A stretch of 16,919 nucleotides of DNA from an uncultured Sinobacteraceae bacterium (GTDB lineage Bacteria > Pseudomonadota > Gammaproteobacteria > Steroidobacterales > Steroidobacteraceae), in NCBI GenBank assembly GCA_937902995.1, contig CALEKY010000115.1, positions 1 to 16,919 on the forward strand, given 5' to 3'. The notes below the pieces were generated by a model. That model saw only the letters and a program-made list of their open reading frames with translations, made no database searches and had not been told where the DNA came from. The position numbers were made by a program, and so were the translations under genes. Positions 1-7,093 of the stretch are shown piece after piece. Within the stretch, counting starts at the first letter, position 1, and every line of letters begins with the position of its first letter.

Positions 1-288
1 CAGGCTCGGACTATACGACTGCACTTAAGGGTGACCCGCGGTAAGGTAAGCCTTGCGATCACCGACGATGGCATCGGCTTACCGGAGCGAGCGATGGACG
101 CGACCGGCATGGGGTTGAAGATCATGCGGTATCGAGCTCGGATGCTCGGTGGCGAGCTTCATTTCGAACGCGTCGAGCCGACCGGAACCCGCATCGTTTG
201 CGAATGTCCCATCGAGCGCGACGATCAAGGCGCACGTCCCAAGGCACGACGAAAGACCAAGCGATCGACGTCCAATGGACCGTCATGA
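1..288 (+). CDS. Sensor histidine kinase, C-terminal ATPase end (5' truncated by window)
   Basis: The reading frame is open from base 1 and ends at TGA 286-288, leaving 95 residues of a larger protein. They form the end of a GHKL/HATPase domain. The G1 box is seen as TDDGIG (residues 21-26) and the G2 box as TGMGL (35-39), followed by KIMRYRARMLGGEL, the usual last helix and strand in NarX/UhpB-type (HisKA_3) kinases. A basic, low-complexity tail (about residues 73-95) follows. The dimerisation/His domain and any sensor region lie outside the window. A NarL/FixJ response regulator starts 105 bp downstream on the same strand, and HisKA_3 kinases typically pair with such regulators, so it is the likely partner. 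The ATPase assignment is firm; the HisKA_3 subfamily is inferred from motif style and the neighbour. Confidence 0.85.
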   Translation, partial: QARTIRLHLRVTRGKVSLAITDDGIGLPERAMDATGMGLKIMRYRARMLGGELHFERVEPTGTRIVCECPIERDDQGARPKARRKTKRSTSNGPS

Positions 289-382
289 GCGGGCAGGGAT
301 GCGCACCGCGACGCAAGGTTGTTCAGAGAGTCAAAGAGAAGTCGATAGACATTCTGGTGCCGCTGATGAGGCGGTGATTGTT

Positions 383-390
383 AGGAGAAG
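383..390 (+). promoter_or_regulatory. Shine-Dalgarno of the response regulator gene
   Basis: AGGAGAAG lies three bases before ATG 394. Its AGGAG core has normal spacing to that start and supports it over the ATG at 412 (Met7). The preceding gap, 289-382, shows no convincing terminator or promoter. Confidence 0.65.
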
Positions 391-393
391 GTA

Positions 394-1125
394 ATGACGA
401 TAGGCCCATCGATGTTCAAAACACCGCACAAGCCGCTGACGGCGGCACCCAAGGATCGCAAACGCCGCGTATTGATCGTCGACGATCATCCGATCGTGCG
501 ACAAGGCTTGCGCCGCCTGATCGAGGCGGAAGCCGATCTGGAAGTCTGCGGCGAAGCCGAGACGGCGCGCGAAGCGAAGTCGCTGATCCGCGAGCTCGAG
601 CCCGATGCGGTGATCGTCGACGTGTCCTTGAAGCAGGGCGATGGCCTCGAGCTCGTGAAGGACGCTCGTGCGCATTACCCGTCGCTGCCGTTGCTCGTGC
701 TGTCGATGCACGACGAGGCGATTTATGCGGAGCGCATGCTGTCCGCCGGTGCGAACGGTTACATCATGAAGCAGGCTGCGTCGGATCAATTCCTGATCGC
801 GTTGCGCCGGGTTCTCGAAGGCGGCATTTACGTGAGCGAAGCGGTCGGCAACAGCATGATCGAGAAGTTCGCTTCGGGCGGCGCCTACATTTCGGCGAAC
901 CCGATCGACAGCCTGACGAACCGCGAGCTGCAGGTGTTGCACATGATCGGCAAGGGTCTGTCGACGCGCCAAACCGCCGAGGCGCTGAACCTCAGCGTCA
1001 AGACGGTCGAATCGCACCGCCAGCGCATCAAGCGCAAGCTGTCTTTGCGTACTTCCGCGCAGCTCATGCAGTACGCGGTCAATTGGTATGCGGGACGCGA
1101 GCCCGGCTCTGCGGGCAGGGGCTGA
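394..1125 (+). CDS. NarL/FixJ-family two-component response regulator (REC + LuxR-type HTH)
   Basis: This 243-residue protein is predicted to be a DNA-binding response regulator activated by phosphorylation. The receiver spans about residues 25-143: acidic pair D30/D31, phospho-acceptor D76 in VIVDVS, switch residue S104 in VLSM, and conserved K126 in IMKQ. A LuxR/GerE helix-turn-helix follows (about 173-222: LTNRELQVLHMIGKGLS, then TAEALNLSVKTVESHRQRIKRKL). All key receiver residues are present. Length is slightly above the usual 210-220 because of a 24-residue N-terminal extension; the Shine-Dalgarno at 383-390 favours this start. The upstream gene is a kinase C-terminus, its likely phosphodonor. 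A hybrid kinase begins 18 bp downstream, so all probably share a transcript. Target promoters cannot be read from the sequence. Confidence 0.93.
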   Translation: MTIGPSMFKTPHKPLTAAPKDRKRRVLIVDDHPIVRQGLRRLIEAEADLEVCGEAETAREAKSLIRELEPDAVIVDVSLKQGDGLELVKDARAHYPSLPLLVLSMHDEAIYAERMLSAGANGYIMKQAASDQFLIALRRVLEGGIYVSEAVGNSMIEKFASGGAYISANPIDSLTNRELQVLHMIGKGLSTRQTAEALNLSVKTVESHRQRIKRKLSLRTSAQLMQYAVNWYAGREPGSAGRG

Positions 1126-1143
1126 TCGCCGCGCCGTCAGCGG

Positions 1144-3546
1144 ATGATGTTCAGTGTCATGTCGCTCGATCAGGCGACCCTCAGCGGGCTAATCGCCAGC
1201 CTCGTGATGCTCGGCATCCCGGCCGCGGTTGCCATCGCCGCGCTGTGGTGGCGTAGCGCCAGGCTGCGCCGCAAGCATCGCGAGTTGCTCGACACCCATC
1301 GACGTAATCGGGCCATCGTCGAGGCGTCGGGCGAAGGCGTGCTCGAGTTGAGCAGCGATGGACGCGTGCGTTACGCCAACCCGGCCGCCGCCAAGCATCT
1401 GGGTTACGAGCTGGAGGAATTGATCGGTCGCGACTATCGCGAGTTCATCAATACCGAAGGCGACACGGACCAGTCGACCGATGTCGTTCGTCGCGTGCGG
1501 TTGACGACCGACATCATGCGCGGCGTCGGTGCGCTCCTGCGCCGCAAGGACGGCCAGCGACGCCCGGTCGAATATCGCATCGTGCCGATCACGGACGACG
1601 GTACGACGGTCGGTACGGCGCTGACGTTCCGCGACGTGAGCGAGCGCGAGCGACTCGACCTGCTGCTCAAGGACATGCAGACGACGGCTCGTATCGGCGG
1701 CTGGGAATACGACGTCGAAACGAAGCGAATGCATTGGACTGAGGTCGTGTATTCGATTTTCGGCGTCGAGACCAAGGACCCTCCGCTTTCCTTGCTCGAG
1801 AGCCGTCCTTACTTTCATCCCGACGACTGGCCGAAATTCAAAACGGCCGTGGATACGGCGATCGCTCTCGGCAAGGCCGCCGATCTGGAGCTGCGCCTCG
1901 CGAGCCGCGGCCAACCTCAACGGTGGCTGCGCGTCATTCTCAAAGCCGAGCGACGCAACAACAAGACGGTGCGGCTGCACGGCACCTACCAGGACGTCAC
2001 CGAGCGAATTCACACCGAGCTCAAGGTTCTCGAGACTCGCGATTTCTACGAGCTGACGCTCGATGCGATGCCGACGATGGTCGCGTATTACGATCGCGAC
2101 CTGCGCCTCACGTATGCGAATCGGGCCATGGTGGAGTGGCTCGGGCAGTCGCGTTCGGCGGTGCTCGGCAAGCACTTGAAAGAAGTCACGCCGGTCGACG
2201 AGCGCGAAGCGATCGCGCCGCACGTGGCGGCAGCGTTGCGCGGAGAGGCCTCGAATCTCACGCACAGCGGCACGCGCAACGGCGAACGGCGCGACTGGCA
2301 GACGCATTTCATCCCTCGCTTCGACGCGCAAGGCGAAGTGCGAGGCTTCTTCTCGATTGCCTACGATCTGACCGAGCTCAAACGCCTCGAAGCACGGCTC
2401 TTGCAGGCACAGAAGATGGAAGCCATCGGTCAGCTGACCGGCGGCATCGCGCACGACTTCAACAATCTGCTCGGCGTCGTGCTCGGCAATCTGCAGTTGC
2501 TCGAGCGCAGCCTCGCCGAGACGCCGAGCCTTGCACGCAAGGTTCACACGGCCATGCGCGCTGCGGTGCGCGGCGCGGATCTCACGCGCCGTTTGCTGAC
2601 GTTCGCGCGGCGCCAAATCCTGGATCCGACGGTCGTCGATCTCAATCGTCAGCTCACCGCGTTCAAGGATCTCTTGCAGCGGACGTTGGGCGAGTCGATC
2701 GAAGTGCGGCTCGTTCAGTCGCCGGAAATCTGGCACGTGCGCATCGACGTCGGCCAGTTCGAGAACGCAATCCTGAATCTCGCGATCAATGCACGCGATG
2801 CCATGCCGGAAGGCGGGCGTCTGACCGTGCGTTCGGAGAACGTCGTGCTCGATGCGGCGTTTTGTAGCGAGCACCCCGAAGTCGAGCCCGGCGAGTACGT
2901 GTGCATCAGCGTGAGCGATACCGGATCCGGCATCGAGCCGGAGGTGTTGAAGCGCGTATTCGAGCCTTTCTTTACGACGAAGGAATCCGGCAAGGGCAGC
3001 GGCCTCGGTCTGGCAATGGTGCACGGCTTTGCCGAGCAGGCCAGCGGAATTGCAACGATCGAGAGCGAGAAAGGGCGCGGCACGACCGTCAAGATTTTCC
3101 TGCCTCGCAGCCGCGAGGAGCAGTCCGAGCGGGAAGACACGATCGTCACGAAGGTGGCGCCGGGCGGCAACGAGACCATCCTCGTCGTCGAGGACGATGC
3201 CGATCTGCGAGAGACCGTCGTCACCGCTCTGAGCCAACTCGGTTACCGCGCCTTGGCCGCATCGAATGCCGACGCCGCCATGCGCATCCTGATGGGGCCG
3301 GAACGCATCGACTTGCTGTTCACCGACGTGATGATGCCAGGGGGCATGCTGGGTCCGACGCTCGCAAAGCGAGCCCGTGAACTACGTCCGGACATCGAGG
3401 TGCTGTTCACGACAGGCTATGTCGACACGAGTGCGCTGAGCGGCCCCGGCTTGTCCTCGACGGACATCATTCACAAGCCGTATCGAAACGAGGAGCTCGC
3501 AATGCGCATTCGGTACATATTGGACCAGGAGGCGCGCGTTGCTTGA
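1144..3546 (+). CDS. Membrane-anchored PAS hybrid histidine kinase with C-terminal receiver
   Basis: 800 residues. One membrane segment lies near the N-terminus (about 13-36) with no room for a periplasmic domain, so sensing is probably cytosolic or within the membrane. Three PAS-like domains follow: about 55-168 (DGRVRYANPAAAKHLGY), 178-290 (GGWEYDVETKRMHW, PAS_3-like) and 299-412 (YDRDLRLTYANRAMVEWLG). The phospho-acceptor helix has H437 in GGIAHDFNNLLG, the HDFNN style common in NtrB-like hybrid kinases. The ATPase has N549 (N box), D592 in SDTGSG, FEPFFTTK (606-613) and GSGLGL (618-623). The C-terminal receiver (about 677-795) has E683-D685, D728, T757 and K778. Catalytic residues look intact. 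ATG 1147 and ATG 1159 are alternative starts; no strong Shine-Dalgarno decides. The next gene, REC-EAL, overlaps its stop codon region. The signal sensed is unknown. Confidence 0.93.
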   Translation: MMFSVMSLDQATLSGLIASLVMLGIPAAVAIAALWWRSARLRRKHRELLDTHRRNRAIVEASGEGVLELSSDGRVRYANPAAAKHLGYELEELIGRDYREFINTEGDTDQSTDVVRRVRLTTDIMRGVGALLRRKDGQRRPVEYRIVPITDDGTTVGTALTFRDVSERERLDLLLKDMQTTARIGGWEYDVETKRMHWTEVVYSIFGVETKDPPLSLLESRPYFHPDDWPKFKTAVDTAIALGKAADLELRLASRGQPQRWLRVILKAERRNNKTVRLHGTYQDVTERIHTELKVLETRDFYELTLDAMPTMVAYYDRDLRLTYANRAMVEWLGQSRSAVLGKHLKEVTPVDEREAIAPHVAAALRGEASNLTHSGTRNGERRDWQTHFIPRFDAQGEVRGFFSIAYDLTELKRLEARLLQAQKMEAIGQLTGGIAHDFNNLLGVVLGNLQLLERSLAETPSLARKVHTAMRAAVRGADLTRRLLTFARRQILDPTVVDLNRQLTAFKDLLQRTLGESIEVRLVQSPEIWHVRIDVGQFENAILNLAINARDAMPEGGRLTVRSENVVLDAAFCSEHPEVEPGEYVCISVSDTGSGIEPEVLKRVFEPFFTTKESGKGSGLGLAMVHGFAEQASGIATIESEKGRGTTVKIFLPRSREEQSEREDTIVTKVAPGGNETILVVEDDADLRETVVTALSQLGYRALAASNADAAMRILMGPERIDLLFTDVMMPGGMLGPTLAKRARELRPDIEVLFTTGYVDTSALSGPGLSSTDIIHKPYRNEELAMRIRYILDQEARVA
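3527..3532 (+). promoter_or_regulatory. Strong Shine-Dalgarno for the TTG-started REC-EAL gene, inside the upstream kinase gene
   Basis: A perfect AGGAGG lies within the last codons of the hybrid kinase, six bases before TTG 3539. No ATG or GTG near this point would keep the receiver N-terminus, so this site decides the non-ATG start and implies translational coupling to the kinase gene. Confidence 0.75.
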
Positions 3547-4714
3547 GCAGGCGAACAGATTGCTCGTCATCGACGATCAGGCCGATCTTTGCGAATTCAT
3601 TTCCGAGGCGGCGACGGCGCTAGGGTTCGAAACGCGTGCTGTAACCGATCCCGAAACATTCCGCGCTGCGGTCCAGGAGTTTCAGCCCACGGTGGTGGTC
3701 CTGGATCTGCAAATGCCCGGCGCCGACGGCATCGAGCTGCTGCGGTTCTTGGGCGAACGCGGGAGCAAGGCGCACGTGCTAGTTGCGAGCGGCATGGATC
3801 AGCGGGTGCTTGCGACGGCCGAACAGATCGGACGTGCGCAGGGCCTGAGCATGTTGGGAGCGCTACAAAAGCCCATTCTGCTCGCAGATCTCGAAGCGAT
3901 GCTGCGTCGCTGCGTTCGCGGAGATTCGCCCATCACGCCGGAAGTGCTCGCATCCGCCATCGATAACGACGAGATCCGGGTTCACTATCAGCCCAAGGCG
4001 ACGCGCGTAGCTCCTGGGCGCTGGATCATCGAAGGCGTCGAGGCGTTGGCGCGCTGGCAACATCCAGTGTTCGGTTTCGTCTCGCCGGCACGCTTCATTC
4101 CGATTGCCGAGAAGAACGGTCTGATTCGCCGATTGACCGAGCGTGTGCTCGAAACCGCGCTTGCCCAGTGCTGCACGTGGGACGCGCACGGGTTGCAGCT
4201 TTCGGTCGCCGTGAATCTTTCGCCGCAGCTCTTGAACGATCTTTCGTTCCCCGATCATGTCGCGCGCATGGCCTCGCAAGTCGGCGCCGATGCACGACGC
4301 ATCGTGTTCGAGGTCACCGAAACCGCGGCCATGTTCGATCCGGGCACGACGATGGATGTGCTCACGCGCATGCGCGTGAAGAATTTCGGCTTGTCGATCG
4401 ACGATTTCGGCACCGGCTATTCGTCGCTCAAACAGCTCTATCTGATGCCGTTCAGCGAGTTGAAGATCGACACTTCGTTCGTTCGCGACATCTTTGCCCA
4501 CGAAGACGCCCGCACGATGGTCGAAACCATGGTGCTGCTCGCCCATAAGCTCCGCCTCACCGCCTGCGCCGAAGGCGTCGAATCCCAGGAAGTGCTCGAC
4601 TTTCTCGACAATGTCGGCTGCGACCGCGCCCAGGGCTATTTCATCGGCCGACCGATGGCCGGCGATGTCCTCGAAGAGAAGGTGCGGGAGTGGAATGGGC
4701 GGAAGGCCGGCTAG
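3539..4714 (+). CDS. Receiver-EAL response regulator, predicted c-di-GMP phosphodiesterase
   Basis: 391 residues; expected to hydrolyse c-di-GMP to pGpG under phosphorylation control. The receiver (about 7-125) has D12/D13, phospho-acceptor D56 in VVLDLQMPG, S84 at the switch position and K111 in LQKP. The EAL domain (about 133-385) keeps the usual catalytic set: E168-A-L, N226 in VNLS, E258/E261 in FEVTE, D288/D289 in IDDFGTGYSS, K309 in ELKID, E345 in AEGVE and Q365 in AQGY. Activity is therefore expected rather than a degenerate sensor role. The start is TTG, eight bases upstream of the end of the hybrid-kinase TGA (3544-3546), behind AGGAGG. The overlap suggests co-translation with that kinase and a kinase-to-REC phosphotransfer pair. 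RocR/VieA-like layouts differ in their extra domains. Confidence 0.93.
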   Translation: MLEQANRLLVIDDQADLCEFISEAATALGFETRAVTDPETFRAAVQEFQPTVVVLDLQMPGADGIELLRFLGERGSKAHVLVASGMDQRVLATAEQIGRAQGLSMLGALQKPILLADLEAMLRRCVRGDSPITPEVLASAIDNDEIRVHYQPKATRVAPGRWIIEGVEALARWQHPVFGFVSPARFIPIAEKNGLIRRLTERVLETALAQCCTWDAHGLQLSVAVNLSPQLLNDLSFPDHVARMASQVGADARRIVFEVTETAAMFDPGTTMDVLTRMRVKNFGLSIDDFGTGYSSLKQLYLMPFSELKIDTSFVRDIFAHEDARTMVETMVLLAHKLRLTACAEGVESQEVLDFLDNVGCDRAQGYFIGRPMAGDVLEEKVREWNGRKAG

Positions 4715-4720
4715 CCGGCC
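4705..4720 (+). repeat. Perfect 16-bp palindrome centred on the REC-EAL stop codon
   Basis: GGCCGGCTAGCCGGCC is a perfect dyad that contains the TAG stop at 4712-4714. It could form an all-GC stem at the 3' end of the signalling operon. No T tract follows, so it is not a classical intrinsic terminator; it may still act as an RNA 3'-end barrier. Confidence 0.6.
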
Positions 4721-4824
4721 GCGGGAAGGGGATGAGGGAATAAGGGAAGAAGGGAAAAGGGAACCGAGAAAGGAAGTCGCAGCCGCACCCACCGACGACG
4801 AGGCAACGGAAGCCCGAAACAGAA

Positions 4825-4840
4825 GACCGCTCGAGCGGTC
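4825..4840 (+). repeat. Perfect 16-bp palindrome in intergenic module
   Basis: GACCGCTCGAGCGGTC is an exact dyad with a CTCGAG core. It is followed by CTGCCCCC rather than T residues, which argues against a classical terminator. It could be a REP-type hairpin or an operator. Confidence 0.6.
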
Positions 4841-4887
4841 CTGCCCCCACCGATTCCATTTCCGGTTTCGATCGAGTACTAAGGGAC

Positions 4888-4902
4888 GCACGTCGGACGT
4901 GC
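4888..4902 (+). repeat. Inverted repeat GCACGTC-G-GACGTGC
   Basis: Seven-base arms flank a single central G, directly before the pyrimidine tract and about 100 bp upstream of the ECF sigma gene. It may be a regulator-binding dyad or part of the repeat module. Confidence 0.55.
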
Positions 4903-4906
4903 AGCA

Positions 4907-4961
4907 TTTCTCTTCCCTCCTTTCCCTTTTCCCCTTTCCCTTTTCCCTTTTCCCCTTTCCC
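4907..4961 (-). repeat. 55-nt uninterrupted polypyrimidine tract (GGGAAAA family, reverse orientation)
   Basis: All 55 bases are C or T in a near-periodic pattern of 3-4 T and 3-4 C. The complement reads as alternating GGGAAA and GGGGAAAA units, the same simple-sequence family as 16768-16815. Mirror-like homopurine/homopyrimidine tracts of this kind can slip during replication and can adopt triplex DNA. It ends 40 bp before the ECF sigma start. Confidence 0.75.
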
Positions 4962-5001
4962 GACTTAAACCTTCCCCTGCCGCACCGCATCCAAATGCAC
5001 G

Positions 5002-5610
5002 ATGGCCCCAGAAATGCGCGCGCTGAAGCCTGAACGGACGGCTGAGACTGCGTCGATCTCCGACGCGGCGCTCGTCGAGGCTGCGCGCCGCGGCGACATG
5101 CGGGCGTTCGAACGCTTGTATCGCTTGCACGTGGGGCGGGTGATGGGCTTGTGTCTGCGCATGACGCGCCATCGAGAGATTGCGGAGGATTGCGTGCAAC
5201 AGACATTCGTACGGGCGTGGCGGAACTTGGCGGCGTTCGAGGGCCGCAGCGCGTTCGGTACGTGGCTGCATCGCATCGCCGTCAACGAGGTGCTGACGCA
5301 TGCGCGCAATCGAGGGACGCGCAGCGAAGGTGTCTCGCAGACGACGCACGACGAGGATGACGATTCTTTGGGCACGTTCGGCGATGCGTCCGTTGCGATG
5401 GACGGCGCGGATGTGATGGATGTGGAGAAAGCGCTGGCCAGTCTGCCGGAGGGTTCGCGACACGTCGTCGTGCTGCAAGCCATCTACGGGTACAGCCACG
5501 AAGAAGTTGCGGACATGCTGGGTGTTGCCGTCGGTACTTGCAAAGCGCAGTTGCATCGCGGCCGAAAGCTCTTGCGTGCGCGGTTGGGATTGCCGGAGCT
5601 CGACACATGA
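5002..5610 (+). CDS. ECF-type RNA polymerase sigma factor
   Basis: 202 residues; redirects RNA polymerase to its own promoter set when released from an anti-sigma factor. Sigma region 2 (about 24-104) shows DMRAFERLYRLHVGRV, AEDCVQQTFVRAWRNLAAFEG and the GTWLHRIAVNEVL core-binding/-10 recognition stretch. Region 4 (about 139-195) shows LASLPEGSRHVVVLQAIYGYSHEEVADMLGVAVGTCKAQLHRGRKLL, the usual ECF helix-turn-helix. A short acidic linker (DEDDD) joins them, and there is no region 1 or 3. ATG 5002 is chosen by frame; ATG 5014 is an alternative, and neither has a clear Shine-Dalgarno. The stop overlaps the next start as ATGA. The downstream membrane protein is its likely anti-sigma partner. The ECF subgroup and the target promoter cannot be assigned by eye. 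Confidence 0.93.
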   Translation: MAPEMRALKPERTAETASISDAALVEAARRGDMRAFERLYRLHVGRVMGLCLRMTRHREIAEDCVQQTFVRAWRNLAAFEGRSAFGTWLHRIAVNEVLTHARNRGTRSEGVSQTTHDEDDDSLGTFGDASVAMDGADVMDVEKALASLPEGSRHVVVLQAIYGYSHEEVADMLGVAVGTCKAQLHRGRKLLRARLGLPELDT

Positions 5611-6188
5611 ACGAACCGCATGATCCACTCGATCGCTTGCTGGCCGAGCTGCCGCGCTCGGTCGAGCCGTCGCGCGATCTGTGGCGCGACATCGAGGCCG
5701 AAATCGCGGCGGACAAGCCGCGCGCAGGCGGCGCGCTCCATACGCAACGCTGGTTCCAGCTCGCGGCGGCGCTCGTGCTCGTCGTGACCTCTTCGGTCAT
5801 GACCTTCTTCGTCATGCGCACCTCCACGCAGGAGCAGATTGCGCGTGCACGCCAGGAAGTGGCCGAGCAAATGCAACCGGTGCTGCCGACGACACCCGTG
5901 CGTTTCGACAGCCTCGGGCTCGACAAGCGTTACGAGCAGCTGCGCGCAGAGCTCGATGCCGAATACTCCAAGCACATTCAATACTTGCCGCCGATGGCGC
6001 GCGCGAAAGTAGAACGCGATATCGCCGAGCTGCGCCGCTCGGCGGACGAGATTGCTGCGACGCTCGCACAGTATCCGAGCGATCCGCTGTTACAGGACCT
6101 GCTGGTCTCGACGTATCAACGCGAGATGCAGGTGTTGTCGGAAGTCAATTCAATGGCTGCTTCAACGGCGGCGGGAACCGATCTATGA
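5607..6188 (+). CDS. Predicted membrane anti-sigma factor, cysteine-free
   Basis: 193 residues, starting at ATG 5607 in an ATGA overlap with the sigma factor gene. The N-terminal cytosolic part (about 1-47) has LLAELPRSVEPSRDLWRDIEAEI, a pattern typical of short anti-sigma N-termini. One membrane helix follows (about 49-70), then a charged, helical, probably periplasmic domain (about 75-180; EQIARARQEVAEQM, ERDIAELRRSADEIAATLAQ) likely to form a coiled coil. There is no cysteine at all, so this is not a zinc-binding (ZAS) anti-sigma factor. The periplasmic coiled coil may be the sensor. Role is inferred mainly from position, topology and the LPRSVEPSRDLW-type motif. Its own stop overlaps the next gene as ATGA, making a three-gene coupled operon. 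Confidence 0.78.
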   Translation: MNEPHDPLDRLLAELPRSVEPSRDLWRDIEAEIAADKPRAGGALHTQRWFQLAAALVLVVTSSVMTFFVMRTSTQEQIARARQEVAEQMQPVLPTTPVRFDSLGLDKRYEQLRAELDAEYSKHIQYLPPMARAKVERDIAELRRSADEIAATLAQYPSDPLLQDLLVSTYQREMQVLSEVNSMAASTAAGTDL

Positions 6189-7093
6189 ACGTTCGATCCA
6201 TGAAACGACAGTTCGGCGTGGGCTTGGGCGCCATGCTGTGGGTGTTCGCCGCAGCGAGTTGGTCTGCGTCGGTGGAAAAGCGCGCGCCTGCCGACCCGAA
6301 CGGCGAGGTGGAAATCGTCAATGTCGCTGGCTCGGTGCGCGTCATCGGCTGGGACCGCGCGGAGGTGGAGCTTCGCGGCCAGTTGGGCAGGGACGTCGAG
6401 CGCTTGGATTTCAATTCGGATGAGAAGCGGACCGAGATTCGCGTCGTGTTGCCGCGCGGCAGCTCGCGCGATGCAGACTCCGACCTCACCGTGCGCGTTC
6501 CCGCGACGAGTGCGCTCAAGGTCAACACGGTCAGTGCCGACCAAACGATCCAAGGCATGCGGGGTGCGCAACGTTTGCAGACGGTGAGCGGGACGATTCA
6601 TGCCGAAACCGGCGGCGACGATTTCGCGGGCAAGACGATCAGCGGCGATATCGTCGTGTCTGCCGCGGCGAGCGCGAAGCCGGCGATTTACACGGTCTCA
6701 TCGGTGAGCGGCGACCTCGAAGTGTCCAAGGTCAGCGGGGAGATCGACATTCAAACGGTGAGCGGCGATATCAAGGTCACGGCGACCGAGCTCACGCGAG
6801 CGCGCGTGCGCACGACGAACGGAGATGTCGAGATTTCGGCGCGGCTGGCGAGCGGTGCGCGGTTCGACGCGGAAACGATCAGCGGCGATGTCGATTTGCG
6901 CCTTGCGGGACCGCTCGACGTGGAGTTCGACGTTCATACCTTCAGCGGCGATATCGAGACCTGTTTCAGCGACGGCATCGTAAACGTCGCCCGTTACGGC
7001 CCGGGCCAGCATTTCTCTTTCGTACGCGGCGGCGGCAGCGCGATGGTGCGAATCAAGACGATGAGCGGAACCGTCGATGTGTGCGGACGCTGA
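6185..7093 (+). CDS. Exported DUF4097-type beta-strand repeat protein
   Basis: 302 residues, with ATG 6185 in an ATGA overlap with the anti-sigma gene (ATG 6200 is an alternative). An N-terminal signal peptide is evident: basic start, then the hydrophobic run GVGLGAMLWVFAAA, with cleavage likely near residues 25-29, so it acts outside the inner membrane. From about residue 112 the protein is a series of short repeats built on (T/S)-x-SG(D/T/E)-(I/V/L): TVSADQ, TVSGTI, TISGDI, SVSGDL, KVSGEI, TVSGDI, TTNGDV, TISGDV, TFSGDI, TMSGTV. This is the signature of DUF4097/DUF4098 proteins, thought to fold as a beta-solenoid. Their biochemical role is not established. Coupling to an ECF/anti-sigma pair suggests an envelope-stress or surface role, either as output or as part of sensing. 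The fold call is stronger than any function. Confidence 0.85.
   Translation: MNVRSMKRQFGVGLGAMLWVFAAASWSASVEKRAPADPNGEVEIVNVAGSVRVIGWDRAEVELRGQLGRDVERLDFNSDEKRTEIRVVLPRGSSRDADSDLTVRVPATSALKVNTVSADQTIQGMRGAQRLQTVSGTIHAETGGDDFAGKTISGDIVVSAAASAKPAIYTVSSVSGDLEVSKVSGEIDIQTVSGDIKVTATELTRARVRTTNGDVEISARLASGARFDAETISGDVDLRLAGPLDVEFDVHTFSGDIETCFSDGIVNVARYGPGQHFSFVRGGGSAMVRIKTMSGTVDVCGR

Larger units (their letters stand above)
4721..4961. repeat. Gene-free module: purine tract, two dyads, pyrimidine tract (candidate REP/MITE-like element)
   Basis: The gap between the REC-EAL gene and the ECF sigma gene holds no credible gene. Its left arm (about 4723-4775) is GGGAA-rich on the + strand. Its right arm (4907-4961) is CCCTTT-rich, so its complement is the same kind of sequence, making imperfect terminal inverted repeats. 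Between them lie two perfect dyads (4825-4840 and 4888-4902). The architecture resembles clustered REP palindromes or a small non-autonomous element. No transposase, target-site duplication or second full copy is visible, so mobility is only inferred. Confidence 0.5.

Noticed and set aside
1189..3237. Long 682-codon open frame on the - strand
   Set aside because: It lies wholly antisense to the hybrid kinase, whose + frame has clear PAS, HisKA, HATPase and receiver motifs. Its translation is Arg/Ala/His-rich with no recognisable domain, as expected of a GC-rich shadow frame.
4825..4840. Intrinsic terminator after the REC-EAL gene
   Set aside because: The dyad is perfect but is followed by CTGCCCCC and is 110 bp past the stop; there is no U-rich run.
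3863..5206. 447-codon - strand frame covering the 4715-5001 gap
   Set aside because: It runs through the EAL domain and simple repeats antisense. The part in the gap is low-complexity (GKGKRE-like) from the pyrimidine tract, with no domain or ribosome-binding site.
5607..6188. Zinc-binding (ZAS) anti-sigma factor
   Set aside because: The protein has no cysteine and no HxxxCxxC motif.
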